From positions 1 through 37,399 of the forward strand of contig JAWLCO010000024.1 in assembly GCA_041687075.1 (NCBI GenBank): DNA of 37,399 nucleotides. The letters are read 5' to 3'. Below are positions 29,796 through 37,399 of the stretch, piece by piece. How positions within the stretch are numbered: the stretch's first letter is position 1; each line of letters starts with the position of its first letter. The stretch is from ZC4RG25 sp041687075 (lineage in GTDB: Bacteria; Pseudomonadota; Alphaproteobacteria; Rhizobiales; Hyphomicrobiaceae). The notes below the pieces were generated by a model that was given only the letters and a program-made list of their open reading frames with translations, had not been told where the DNA came from and searched no databases. The position numbers were made by a program, and so were the translations under genes.

Positions 29796-31154
29796 CTACA
29801 GCTCCGCCCCGAGGCCGCGTCTGCGGCGTGCGAGATCGATGTGCGCGCCGATGTCCCTGAGCGGCCGTGGCGGCACCCAGGCGGGAGCCGGCATGGCGAG
29901 CACTTCACTCAGCAGCTCTGAGGTTGCACCCACCGCGTAGTCGGCAATGAGTGTTCCAAGCGTCGTATTTCGCGAAATCCCGCCGGCATTGCAGCCGCCG
30001 GCCGCATGAACGCCCTTTGCGGTCTCGCCAAAACCCGCCGTCAGATTGCGGCTGGCGCAGATGACCCCTGTCCAGAAGTAATCGAACGTCACGTCGGGAA
30101 GCTGCGGGAAGCGCGCCCGGAACGACTGCTCGATGATGCCACGTCGCGCATAGAGGTCACGCCGGCTCATGGTCATTTCCGGCCAATACTCGAAGGTGTT
30201 TCTGATCAGGATACGCCGATCGACCGTATAGCGGACCGTGGCCCCGAAGCGATGGATGGAGATGACACCCCAGGGCTCCGGCGCGCCGAGGCTCTGATGC
30301 TCCTCATCGGTCAGCGGCCGGCTGAGCGCTGCTGTCAGCGTGAAGGAGATGAGGCCATCCTTCCAGGCACCGAACTGCGGCAGATAGCTGTTCGTGGCCA
30401 GAATCAGCTTGTCAGCACGAATCGTTCCCGAGGGACACGTAAGCGTAACGCCCGATCCGGTCTCGTACTCGAGCACCGGTGACTCCTCGAGGAGCGTGAC
30501 GTTCTGCGGCAGGCTGAGTGCGAGTCCACGCGTCAGAGCCGCCGGCTGCACCAGCACCGTTTGCTTCGTCAGCACGGCCCGCTTGTAGTGTTGGGTGCCG
30601 AGGCGTGCTGCCAGCTCATCCTTGTCGAGCACCGCGTGTGGAATGGCGAGCTCTTCCAGATGCCGCGCAAAGGCATCCAGGCGGCCAACATGATGCTCCT
30701 CGGCGGCTGACTGATACTTGCCGGCTTCGCGCCAGTCGCAGTCGATCTGGTGCTTCTCGACGAGCTGCCGCAGCAGATCCTGCCCGAAGCGGTTGATGCG
30801 ATAGGCTCGGCCGTATGTGGCAGCCGGCGAGACGACATTCGGGTTCGGTGACGGCGTGACCTCGACGGCAAATCCAGAGTTACGCCCGGCCGCCCCCTCG
30901 CCCGCACGCTGCGCATCGATGACTGCGATCGACTGATCCGGGAAGTGCTCCGCAAGCCGCCGCGCCGCTGCGAGCCCCGCGTAGCCGGCCCCGACGACAG
31001 CCCAATCGAACGACATGCGCCCTGCGACGCGCTGCACGTCCTTGCGCGGCGGCAGCAGCCGCACCCAGCCGCACGTATCGTCGTCGTACGGCAGCAGTCC
31101 AACCTTATGTCGCAAGTGATTGATCCTCCGCACTTTCAGCGCCCACCATGGCAT
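29796..31154 (-). CDS. FAD-dependent amine/amino-acid oxidoreductase (DadA/PuuB-like)
   Basis: 452 residues, DAO-type flavoprotein. Dinucleotide-binding GAGYAG at 55-60 (WAVVGAGYAGLAAARRLAE), ending at acidic D74 (IAVIDAQR), then the GRNSGFAVEV segment typical of gamma-glutamylputrescine-oxidase-like proteins, LILATNSYLPQFG, and the C-terminal flavin motif AAGGCNAGGISRNTTLGTLIADY. About 45 residues precede the FAD motif, as in PuuB-type relatives. ATG 31154 gives this extension; no good ribosome-binding site is seen, so a GTG shortly downstream is possible. It is divergent from a small cupin gene (150 nt apart) and lies near a TRAP transporter. Substrate unknown; a polyamine derivative or amino acid is the best guess. 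Confidence 0.8.
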   Translation of the reverse strand: MPWWALKVRRINHLRHKVGLLPYDDDTCGWVRLLPPRKDVQRVAGRMSFDWAVVGAGYAGLAAARRLAEHFPDQSIAVIDAQRAGEGAAGRNSGFAVEVTPSPNPNVVSPAATYGRAYRINRFGQDLLRQLVEKHQIDCDWREAGKYQSAAEEHHVGRLDAFARHLEELAIPHAVLDKDELAARLGTQHYKRAVLTKQTVLVQPAALTRGLALSLPQNVTLLEESPVLEYETGSGVTLTCPSGTIRADKLILATNSYLPQFGAWKDGLISFTLTAALSRPLTDEEHQSLGAPEPWGVISIHRFGATVRYTVDRRILIRNTFEYWPEMTMSRRDLYARRGIIEQSFRARFPQLPDVTFDYFWTGVICASRNLTAGFGETAKGVHAAGGCNAGGISRNTTLGTLIADYAVGATSELLSEVLAMPAPAWVPPRPLRDIGAHIDLARRRRGLGAEL

Positions 31155-31303
31155 GCATGCCGCGCAACGTGAAGCGCCTGAGGAAGACGGCCCGAATGCG
31201 GCAGCGTCATAGCTCCCGAGCGGCGTTTCAACTTGCTTCGCCTCTTCGCCGCGGGCAAGGTCACCCCCCTCACCCGACGGAAGATCCAAAAGGGCCGCAG
31301 ATC

Positions 31304-31651
31304 ATGAGCAAGGTCAGCCGCAATACCATTCCGCATGAGAGCTGGGGAGACGGATGCTCGGCCTGGCGCCTCATTGCGCAACCCGATCTGGCTGTTGCCG
31401 AAGAGGTCATGCCTCCCAACACCGCCGAGAAACGCCACGTCCACCGCCGCGCCCGTCAGGTCTTCTACGTGCTTTCGGGGACGCTCTCCATGGAGCGCGA
31501 GGGCAGCGCAACGGTGGCGCTGGGCCCCGGAGAAGGTCTTGAAATGCCTCCGAACGTCGCGCACCGCGCCCACAATGCGAGCGGCGAGCCGGTTCGCTTT
31601 CTCGTCATCTCGGCGCCAACGACAAAGGGCGACCGCGAGGATCTCGAGTAG
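31304..31651 (+). CDS. small single-domain cupin protein
   Basis: 115 residues, Cupin_2 fold. First motif PPNTAEKRHVHRRARQVFYV carries H45 and H47, with Q52 where many cupins have Glu; second motif PPNVAHRAHN carries H87. These residues would bind one metal ion. Small cupins act as sensors, isomerases or dioxygenases; no specific role can be inferred. ATG 31304 was chosen because AGG at 31291-31293 precedes it and the upstream open frame overlaps the divergent oxidoreductase. It ends 22 nt from the end of the convergent TRAP permease gene. Confidence 0.78.
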   Translation: MSKVSRNTIPHESWGDGCSAWRLIAQPDLAVAEEVMPPNTAEKRHVHRRARQVFYVLSGTLSMEREGSATVALGPGEGLEMPPNVAHRAHNASGEPVRFLVISAPTTKGDREDLE

Positions 31652-31672
31652 ACGACAACCGCCTCCCCGCCG

Positions 31673-33745
31673 TCATGTCGCGCCTGCTGGCTGACGCCTG
31701 AAGAAGTACTGGTGAGCTACGATCGGAGCCGCGATCGCAAGCGCCACCAGATCCGTCCAGATTCCCGGATGCACGAAAGCAAGACCAGCCACTGCGAGCA
31801 GCAGGCGTAGCGGCATACTCATCGGCGCGTTCATGTAACCGGTGAATGCAATCCCGAGCATCGCCACACCGGCCGCACAGGTCAGTGCCGTGTGGAAGAA
31901 CTCCAGCCACGTGTACTCCGGAAGCACGAGCAGAAGCGCCGGCGAGTAGCAGAAGACGAACGGCACCAGGATCTTCCCGCACGAGAGCCGGAATGCCATC
32001 AGCCCCGTCCGCCAGGGGTTTGAGTTGGCGATAGCGGCCGCCGCGTAGGCCGAAGTGCAGACCGGCGGCGTCACCTCCGCAATGATTCCGTAATAGAACA
32101 CGAACAGGTGCGTCGCGAGCGGCGGCACGCCAAGGGTCGAGAAAGCCGGCTGCGCCACCGTCACCAGCATGATGTAGAGCGCCGTCGTCGGAATGCCCGC
32201 ACCCATGAGAATGCAGGCGATGCCGATGAACAGCATCGACAGGAACAGCGTCAGGTCCTGCTGCGTCAGCAGTTCGATAGGCCCGATCGTCAGCAGGAGA
32301 TGTAACACACTGCCGACGCTCTGGGCCGCGTTGGTCACCATGAAGCCCATGCGGAACGCGAGACCCGTCAACGTAATGACAGCGACGATAATGCCGACGG
32401 CCGCACAAATCGCACCGACCGCGAGCGCGTTCCGGCCGCCCTCATAGAAGGCATCGGCCAGATCCTTGAGGCTCATCCGGTGCATCGGGTTGATAAGCCC
32501 GACCACGATGCACGTCGTGATGGCCCAGAACGCGGCCATATAGGGCGTATACCCACTGAACAGCACATAAAGCAGCACGATCAACGGCAGGGCCGTCGGC
32601 CAGCCACGCTTGATGACATCTGTGGCGCGGGGAATGTTCTCCGCCGGCTCCCCCTGCAGACCCAGACGTTTGGCCTCGAAATGCACGATGGTGAACACGC
32701 CGAGGTAATGCATGAAGGCCGGCGCAGCCGCCGCAATTACGATCTGCGAATACGGAATCTGCAGGAACTCGGCCATGATGAACGCCGCCGCGCCCATGAT
32801 CGGCGGCGTGATCTGACCACCGGCGCTGGCCGCAGCTTCCACCGCGCCGGCGAAGTATCCGGGATATCCAAGGCGCTTCATGTTCGGAATCGTCAGCGCG
32901 CCCGTCGAGACGACGTTGGCCACCGACGAGCCGGAGATCGTGCCCATCAACGCCGACGAGACGACGGAAACCTTCGCGGGGCCGCCCATGAAGCGGCCCG
33001 CGATCACCGTCGAGACGTCCACGAACAGCTTGCCGAGCCCCATCTTCTGAGCGACCGTCCCGAACAGCACGAAGTGGAACACGATCGTCGATGCGACCCA
33101 CAGCGGAACGCCGAAAATGCCTTCGGCCGGGAAATAGGCATTATTGACGAACTGGCTCCATTCCACGCCCGGGTGCTTGAGGATGTTGAACGGCATGTAG
33201 GGCCCGAACAGCGCAAAACCGATGAACGCCATAATGATGATTGGCAGCACCAAGCCGATCACGCGCCGCGTGGCTTCAAGGATGATGACAATCAGCAGCG
33301 TCCCGAGCACGACGTCGATCGGCGCAGGTGCACCCTGCCGTAGCGCCTGCTGCTGCAGCCGCAGCGGGTAGCCAAGGAACGAGAAATCGAATCCTTCCCA
33401 GGAAAAGCCGATCCAGAGCGCCGCAGCCGCACCGGTAATACCCAGGGCCCAATCCTCGATCGGAACCCCGCCCGGCGCGAGAAAGCCGCTGCGCCTCCGA
33501 TCGGCGGCACCGGAAAATGCAGGATAAAGGATGTAGATGATCAGGAGGACGCCGGCGAGATGGAATCCCATGTGCCAGTAGTCGATGGGAATACCGATGC
33601 CGGCCGTGATGTAGTGGTAGATCGCGAACAGGATCAGAAAGACGTAGACGAACCAGTTCACGCCCGGACCGAGGCTGCGAGGAGGGCTCTCGCTCCCCGG
33701 CTCCCTGTCCGTATGCTTGGCTTGAGTGCTGGTCGTGTCGCTCAT
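31673..33745 (-). CDS. TRAP transporter fused permease (4TM+12TM), TAXI type
   Basis: 690 residues, multi-spanning inner-membrane protein uniting the small (DctQ-like) and large (DctM-like) TRAP permease subunits. The first helices (NWFVYVFLILFAIYHYITAGIG and onward) form the small part. The large part has the signature GTISGSSVANVVSTGALTIPNMKRLGY and SAGGQITPPIMGAAAFIMAEFL. A C-terminal region of about 100 residues with several helices resembles DUF3394-type tails. It uses an ion gradient to import a solute handed over by the TAXI receptor encoded just upstream. ATG 33745 has GGGGGA upstream. Substrate unknown; TAXI systems are associated with glutamate, dicarboxylates and others. Confidence 0.92.
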   Translation of the reverse strand: MSDTTSTQAKHTDREPGSESPPRSLGPGVNWFVYVFLILFAIYHYITAGIGIPIDYWHMGFHLAGVLLIIYILYPAFSGAADRRRSGFLAPGGVPIEDWALGITGAAAALWIGFSWEGFDFSFLGYPLRLQQQALRQGAPAPIDVVLGTLLIVIILEATRRVIGLVLPIIIMAFIGFALFGPYMPFNILKHPGVEWSQFVNNAYFPAEGIFGVPLWVASTIVFHFVLFGTVAQKMGLGKLFVDVSTVIAGRFMGGPAKVSVVSSALMGTISGSSVANVVSTGALTIPNMKRLGYPGYFAGAVEAAASAGGQITPPIMGAAAFIMAEFLQIPYSQIVIAAAAPAFMHYLGVFTIVHFEAKRLGLQGEPAENIPRATDVIKRGWPTALPLIVLLYVLFSGYTPYMAAFWAITTCIVVGLINPMHRMSLKDLADAFYEGGRNALAVGAICAAVGIIVAVITLTGLAFRMGFMVTNAAQSVGSVLHLLLTIGPIELLTQQDLTLFLSMLFIGIACILMGAGIPTTALYIMLVTVAQPAFSTLGVPPLATHLFVFYYGIIAEVTPPVCTSAYAAAAIANSNPWRTGLMAFRLSCGKILVPFVFCYSPALLLVLPEYTWLEFFHTALTCAAGVAMLGIAFTGYMNAPMSMPLRLLLAVAGLAFVHPGIWTDLVALAIAAPIVAHQYFFRRQPAGAT

Positions 33746-33784
33746 CCTTCCCCCTGCTGTGCGTTTCTGCCAGCCAGAATCAAA

Positions 33785-33817
33785 GCGGCTGGCCAGCTTC
33801 AGGGGCCGGCCAGCCGC
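33785..33817 (-). repeat. hairpin between TAXI receptor and TRAP permease genes
   Basis: GCGGCTGGCC (33785-33794) and GGCCAGCCGC (33808-33817) form a perfect 10-bp stem with a 13-nt loop; no T-run follows on the minus strand. Such hairpins between binding-protein and permease genes often stabilise the 5' part of the mRNA and give the binding protein in excess. Confidence 0.6.
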
Positions 33818-33837
33818 ATCGTGCCTTCAGGCCTGCC

Positions 33838-34842
33838 TCACTGGATCAGGCCTTTTTCCTTGTAGAACTTCTCCGCGCCCGGATGCAGCGGCGTGTTGAC
33901 GGCCTTCAGCGCCGCAGAGAGCTGGATATCCTTCGCCTTGGCATGGCCGGCATCGAACAGCTTGCGCGAGCTGTCGTTCCAAAGCGCCTTGGTGATGTCG
34001 TAGACGAGATCTTCGGGAACGTCTGCGCTCACCACCCACTGCGCGCCCACCGCTACAGTGCTGACGTCTTCCGTCTGCCCCTCATAGGTGCCGGCCTTGA
34101 TGACGTCGTCGTAGTAGTAGGGCACAGCCTTCAGGAAGGCAGCGCGCTCCTCGTCGGTGAACTTGTAGAGCTCGATACCCTTCGTGGCGGCAAGCTGAGA
34201 GATGCCTGCAACCGGGGAGCCGCCGACGATGAAGAACGCATCGAGCTGGCCGTCCGCCAGGCGGTCCGCGCTCTGCTGCGCATTGGTCTCCGCAGCCTGG
34301 ATGTCATCCTTCGTGATGCCGTAGATCTTCAGCAGCTCCAGCACGACGACCTGCGTCCCCGAGCCGGCCGAGAAGATGCCGACGCGCTTGCCCTTCAGGT
34401 CCTTGATGCCATCGAGCTTGGCGCCCTTCGGCAGCACGAGATGCATGTGCTCCGGGAAGAGGTTCGCGATGACGCGCAGCTTGTCGTACTTCTTCTCGAA
34501 CTGCCCCTCTCCATTGTAGGCCTGATAGACGATATCGGCCGAGGCGAGGCCAGACTCCATCGTGCCATTCTGGACGCCGGTGACGTTGGCCACCGACGCG
34601 TTGGTCGATTGGGCGATAGCGACGAGACCGGGCACGCCGCAGGCACCGCCCTCCTCGCACGCCCTCGATCCCGGCGGTGCCGAGATGGCGTTGGCGATCA
34701 GGCCGCCGATCGGGAAGTACGTCGCGCCGGCCGCGCCTGTGCCGATTCGGAAGAACTTCATGTCCTGGGCGACAGCGATGGTCGCGCCGAGTGCCACAGC
34801 CGCCCCCGCGGCCATTGCGATGATCCGTTTCAAGGAGCTCAT
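33838..34842 (-). CDS. TAXI-family TRAP transporter solute-binding protein
   Basis: 334 residues. Signal peptide (KRIIAMAAGAAVALGATIAVA, cleavage near residue 26), then the family start FFRIGTGAAGATYFPIGGLIANAIS. C62 and C68 in ACEEGGACGVPGLVAIAQ can form the disulfide typical of TAXI receptors. GIFSAGSGTQVVVLELLKIYGI and DAFFIVGGSPV are further family blocks. It is periplasmic and delivers a small anionic solute to the fused permease encoded 92 nt downstream. ATG 34842 was chosen because a GGAGG-containing tract lies upstream and the signal peptide begins there; the longer frame has no export signal. Confidence 0.92.
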   Translation of the reverse strand: MSSLKRIIAMAAGAAVALGATIAVAQDMKFFRIGTGAAGATYFPIGGLIANAISAPPGSRACEEGGACGVPGLVAIAQSTNASVANVTGVQNGTMESGLASADIVYQAYNGEGQFEKKYDKLRVIANLFPEHMHLVLPKGAKLDGIKDLKGKRVGIFSAGSGTQVVVLELLKIYGITKDDIQAAETNAQQSADRLADGQLDAFFIVGGSPVAGISQLAATKGIELYKFTDEERAAFLKAVPYYYDDVIKAGTYEGQTEDVSTVAVGAQWVVSADVPEDLVYDITKALWNDSSRKLFDAGHAKAKDIQLSAALKAVNTPLHPGAEKFYKEKGLIQ

Positions 34843-35123
34843 CCCTCCACTTTCCTCCATAGTTGCATACCAGTCATCCTCATGGGTGATGGCACCTTGG
34901 CACGTTTTGCCGCGAGCTGCCAAGGGCTTGCGGCCGCTCATTTTTGCCGGACCGCCGCTCGGCGACCAATCAGCGTGGCGCCAGCAGCCCCAATCCCGGT
35001 TCCGGGCATGTTGCGAGGCAGCCAGCCGCACCATCGAAGCCCTTGCACTTCCCCGCGGCAGGCATTACTAGTGCAGCCCTACTGCACGCCGCCCACCACC
35101 GCGGCCTCGCAGCCTTGGCCAAA

Positions 35124-35200
35124 GCACCGGTAGCTCAGCTGGATAGAGCACCAGACTACGAATCTGGGGGTCGTGGGTTCGAATCCTGCCCGGTGCGCCA
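35124..35200 (+). tRNA. tRNA-Arg (anticodon ACG)
   Basis: 77 nt with encoded CCA. Acceptor GCACCGG (35124-35130) pairs with CCGGTGC (35190-35196), discriminator G35197. D-arm TAGCTCAGCTGGATAGAGCA is normal. Anticodon stem CCAGA (35151-35155) / TCTGG (35163-35167) encloses loop CTACGAA with anticodon ACG at 35158-35160; A34 would be edited to inosine by TadA, so it reads CGU, CGC and CGA. T-loop GGTTCGAATCC is canonical. The 174 nt after it up to the carboxyltransferase gene show no gene and only a weak GCGCC/GGCGC hairpin. Confidence 0.97.
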
Positions 35201-35374
35201 TTGTCACCTTCGCTGCGCTCAAGCGCCGATTCTGAGGCGCACCTTCGTTGGCAGAATTCTTCATACCTTGATTGTCACCGCCGAATGGGCCGCCAGCGGA
35301 AGCCGAAACCAACTATTACTTCGGCCCAGAGGTGCCATCACTGCCCTCTGGATTGCATCTATTGAGTCCACCCC

Positions 35375-36850
35375 CTAATGCTGCCCGGCCGAATTGGTCG
35401 GATGCTGGATAAAGTGGAAGGACGTTATATCGGGCCTGCTGGTGATCTCCTTCACCAGCGTGGCGAGCGGCGTCGAGGCAATAGGGTAGTCGGCCGTGAT
35501 AGGTCCCGCGGCTTTCAACGCCTTGTATTCGGTGTCCTGGTAAAAGGCGGCGAGCAGAAGGTCGTCGTCGGACTCGAAAGGACCCCGGGTCCGTCGTAGC
35601 CGGTCGAGTGCAGGCTCCAACAGCTCGCCGGGTCGCTTGGTGATCGGGTCAGCCCCCCTGACGATCCTATCGTAGAGGTCGGGTTCGATTTTGCCGGCGA
35701 TCTCGCCGTAGCCACCCCGAACGTAGAGACGCACCTCGTCGGGAACGGAGTCGTAGCGCTCCTTGCCGTTCAGACGACCCATCACGTTGAGAACGGCCTG
35801 CGTGACGATGTATTGCGCGAATGGGCTGACGACGATCGGATAGCCAAGATCGGCGCGCACGTGGCCCGCTTCCTCGAGGATCTCGTCGAGCCGATTTTCC
35901 AGACCCATGGTCTGAAGCTGGTATTGCAGGTTGGAGACCATGCCACCTGGGCATTGGTGGTGGTAAAGGAACTCGTCGTATCGCTGCACCTCACCGACCG
36001 GCTTGCCTTCGCGCTTCGCGATGTAGGCGAGCAGTTCGGCCGTTTCCTCCACCGGCGCGAGGTCGATCGGAACGTCGTAGCCGCGCCGGCGCAAGTTGCG
36101 CACCACGATCTCCGTAGGGGAGTGCGAGACACCATTGGCAAGCGTCGAGGTCGCGGTGTGCACGACGTCCACACCGTGATCGACGGCCTGCAGCACGACA
36201 TACGGTGCGAGCCCCGAATTGCAGTGCGTGTGGATCTGCAGCGGGAGATTGCCGATGGCTTTTTTTAAAGCCGGCACAAGCGTCGCCACGCGTTCGGGGC
36301 GCAAAAGACCGCTGGCGTCCTTGAGGAAAACCGCATCGACGCCGAGCTTCACCAGCTCGTTTGCTTTTCTCGAATAATAGCCATCCGTGTGCACGGGGCT
36401 GTAGGTGTAGACGAGTCCCCCTGCAACGTAGAGCCCGTGTTTCTTCGCAGCCCGGATGGGGATTTCCAGATTGCGCATGTCGTTCAGCGCGTCATACGGC
36501 GTGTGATACCGCATACCGTTCGCTGCGAAACGCTCTGCTGCCAGCTCCACGACATCATCGGGGAAGAACTCGAACGTGAACAGGCTTTGCCCGCGCGTGT
36601 GAACGATGAGCGGCGTTTGTTTCACCCAGCTACTGAGAATGCGCATGCGCTCCCAGGGATTCTCCCGAAGGTAGCGCACCGCCACGTCGAACACCGCGCC
36701 CCCGACCAGGTCGATGGCCTCGAACCCCGCCCGGTCCAGCCGGGGCGCCAGCTCCTTCATCATCCCGGTCGTCATGCGCGTGGCCCAAAGACACTGGTGA
36801 GCGTCCCTGAGGGTCACGTCGATCAGCTTAACCGTGCGTTTGCTGCTCAT
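35375..36850 (-). CDS. pyruvate/oxaloacetate carboxyltransferase-type protein lacking a biotin domain
   Basis: 491 residues, DRE-TIM carboxyltransferase family (PycB/OadA/transcarboxylase 5S). DVTLRDAHQCLWATRM carries the metal ligand D16; K177 (VFLKDASGLL) is the lysine expected to be carboxylated; H207 and H209 (QIHTHCNSG) complete the metal site, in register with 5S D23/K184/H215/H217. The conserved PYC/OADA domain follows (GYGEIAGKIEPDLYDRIV). The protein ends at ASTPLATLVKEITSRPDI and has no C-terminal Ala-Met-Lys-Met biotin segment, so it needs a separate carrier or does something else. Several family residues differ (VGGAVFD where WGGATFD is usual, HTRGQSLF where LLRGQN is usual). It is divergent from an IclR regulator gene. 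Confidence 0.85.
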   Translation of the reverse strand: MSSKRTVKLIDVTLRDAHQCLWATRMTTGMMKELAPRLDRAGFEAIDLVGGAVFDVAVRYLRENPWERMRILSSWVKQTPLIVHTRGQSLFTFEFFPDDVVELAAERFAANGMRYHTPYDALNDMRNLEIPIRAAKKHGLYVAGGLVYTYSPVHTDGYYSRKANELVKLGVDAVFLKDASGLLRPERVATLVPALKKAIGNLPLQIHTHCNSGLAPYVVLQAVDHGVDVVHTATSTLANGVSHSPTEIVVRNLRRRGYDVPIDLAPVEETAELLAYIAKREGKPVGEVQRYDEFLYHHQCPGGMVSNLQYQLQTMGLENRLDEILEEAGHVRADLGYPIVVSPFAQYIVTQAVLNVMGRLNGKERYDSVPDEVRLYVRGGYGEIAGKIEPDLYDRIVRGADPITKRPGELLEPALDRLRRTRGPFESDDDLLLAAFYQDTEYKALKAAGPITADYPIASTPLATLVKEITSRPDITSFHFIQHPTNSAGQH

Positions 36851-37024
36851 CGAGAACTCGCCGAATGCTTCAGCCCTGCGACAGCATTTCCTGCTCGACC
36901 CACCGTGCGCGCGCGAATGGCCCGCAGAGCGATTTCGCCGCTATTGGCAATCGGGACCTTTCTCACGTCCCGCTCATGCTCCGGCTGGTTCCTTCACTTC
37001 CGTAAGTTGACCTCAATAAAAACC

Positions 37025-37036
37025 GTCTTGCAAGAC
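37025..37036. promoter_or_regulatory. 12-nt palindrome, candidate IclR operator
   Basis: GTCTTGCAAGAC is a perfect palindrome in the 213-nt gap between the divergent carboxyltransferase and IclR genes, 27 nt before the IclR start. IclR regulators commonly bind palindromes in such gaps. A GATAAT at 37054-37059 could be a -10. The rest of the gap shows no gene. Confidence 0.4.
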
Positions 37037-37063
37037 TGATCGTTTCGGTATCTGATAATCTGC

Positions 37064-37399
37064 ATGCCGATGCAGCCCCAGTCCGTCAGCCGCATTCCTT
37101 CCGTGGGCTTCCACAATTGGCCCGGCTCGTCCGATCCTTCGCGGCCGGGCGGCGACCATCACGAGGGCAAACAGGGCTTTTCACAGAAGCTCTTCGCGGT
37201 GCTCGAGTCCGTTGTCACAGCCGGGCGGCCGCTGACGGTGTCCGAGCTCGTCGTGTTGCTGGGAGTTCCGAAGCCGACGATGCATCGCATCGTCCGTCAA
37301 CTCGACGATGACGGGTTCCTCGTTCGCGAACCGCAGAGCCGAGGCTACGTGCCGGGTCCGCGGCTGCTCAACTTTGCCATCGGGGTGATGCAGACCTCT
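37064..37399 (+). CDS. IclR-family transcriptional regulator (partial, cut by the right edge)
   Basis: The first 112 codons are present and the frame stays open to the last base. After a Gly/Pro/His-rich stretch of about 38 residues comes the winged HTH of IclR proteins (about 40-105): FSQKLFAVLESVVTAGRPLT, SELVVLLGVPKPTMHRIVRQL, DDGFLVRE and the GYVPGPRLLNFAIGVM linker helix. The effector domain is outside the window. ATG 37064 is taken as start; ATG 37070 is equally possible, and neither has a clear ribosome-binding site. It is divergent from the carboxyltransferase gene and probably controls it (inference). Confidence 0.85.
   Translation, partial: MPMQPQSVSRIPSVGFHNWPGSSDPSRPGGDHHEGKQGFSQKLFAVLESVVTAGRPLTVSELVVLLGVPKPTMHRIVRQLDDDGFLVREPQSRGYVPGPRLLNFAIGVMQTS

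Noticed and set aside
35200..35279. Attachment site at the tRNA-Arg 3' end (ATTGTCACC at 35200 and again at 35271)
   Set aside because: The repeat is only 9 nt, mostly outside the tRNA, and no integrase or mobile gene is nearby.

Overview
The window is GC-rich DNA from an alphaproteobacterium, most likely Hyphomicrobiales (Rhizobiales) or a close relative. This rests on gene content and order: rimP-nusA-ylxR-infB-rbfA-truB-rpsO-pnp, lnt / XRE regulator / metK / trmB, an Irr-type Fur regulator divergent from fabA-fabB-fabI, an Omp25-like porin-type barrel, a DUF1127 protein and a TAXI-type TRAP transporter. The species cannot be named from the sequence alone. No CRISPR array, insertion sequence, prophage or plasmid function was seen.

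Region 1 (1-14.8 kb, all + strand) is core information processing. Lnt (lipoprotein acylation) is followed by a SinR/PraR-like regulator, S-adenosylmethionine synthetase and TrmB, which uses SAM. A promoter and a strong intrinsic terminator hairpin then precede the translation/ribosome-maturation supercluster rimP, nusA, ylxR, infB, rbfA, truB, rpsO, pnp. This cluster is punctuated by hairpins in the rimP, rpsO and pnp leaders, an infB/rbfA terminator and a very strong pnp terminator.

Region 2 (14.8-19.1 kb, - strand) holds a small secreted Arg/Trp-rich protein, glutamate racemase (MurI), and the unsaturated fatty-acid operon fabA-fabB-fabI. Irr (+ strand) starts divergently from fabA.

Region 3 (19.3-26.5 kb) holds Irr, an exported SH3-domain protein, a GyaR/GhrB-like 2-hydroxyacid dehydrogenase, an outer-membrane beta-barrel gene flanked by two palindromic repeat elements, a ThiF/MoeB-like protein that has lost most zinc ligands, dUTPase with an unusual basic tail, CoaBC overlapping dut as TAATG, and a DinB-family protein.

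Region 4 (26.7-37.4 kb) is more accessory. It has a LysR-SDR-glutamine-amidotransferase run divergent from a DUF1127 gene, a DadA-like FAD oxidoreductase divergent from a small cupin, a TRAP-TAXI receptor and fused permease, tRNA-Arg(ACG), and a pyruvate/oxaloacetate carboxyltransferase-type protein without a biotin domain. That last gene is divergent from an IclR-family regulator cut by the right edge. The substrates of this region are unknown.

Most of the window is ordinary core genome. The points most worth a second look are the RNA leaders, the zinc-less MoeB homologue, the Irr variant and the biotin-domain-less carboxyltransferase with its palindromic intergenic site.
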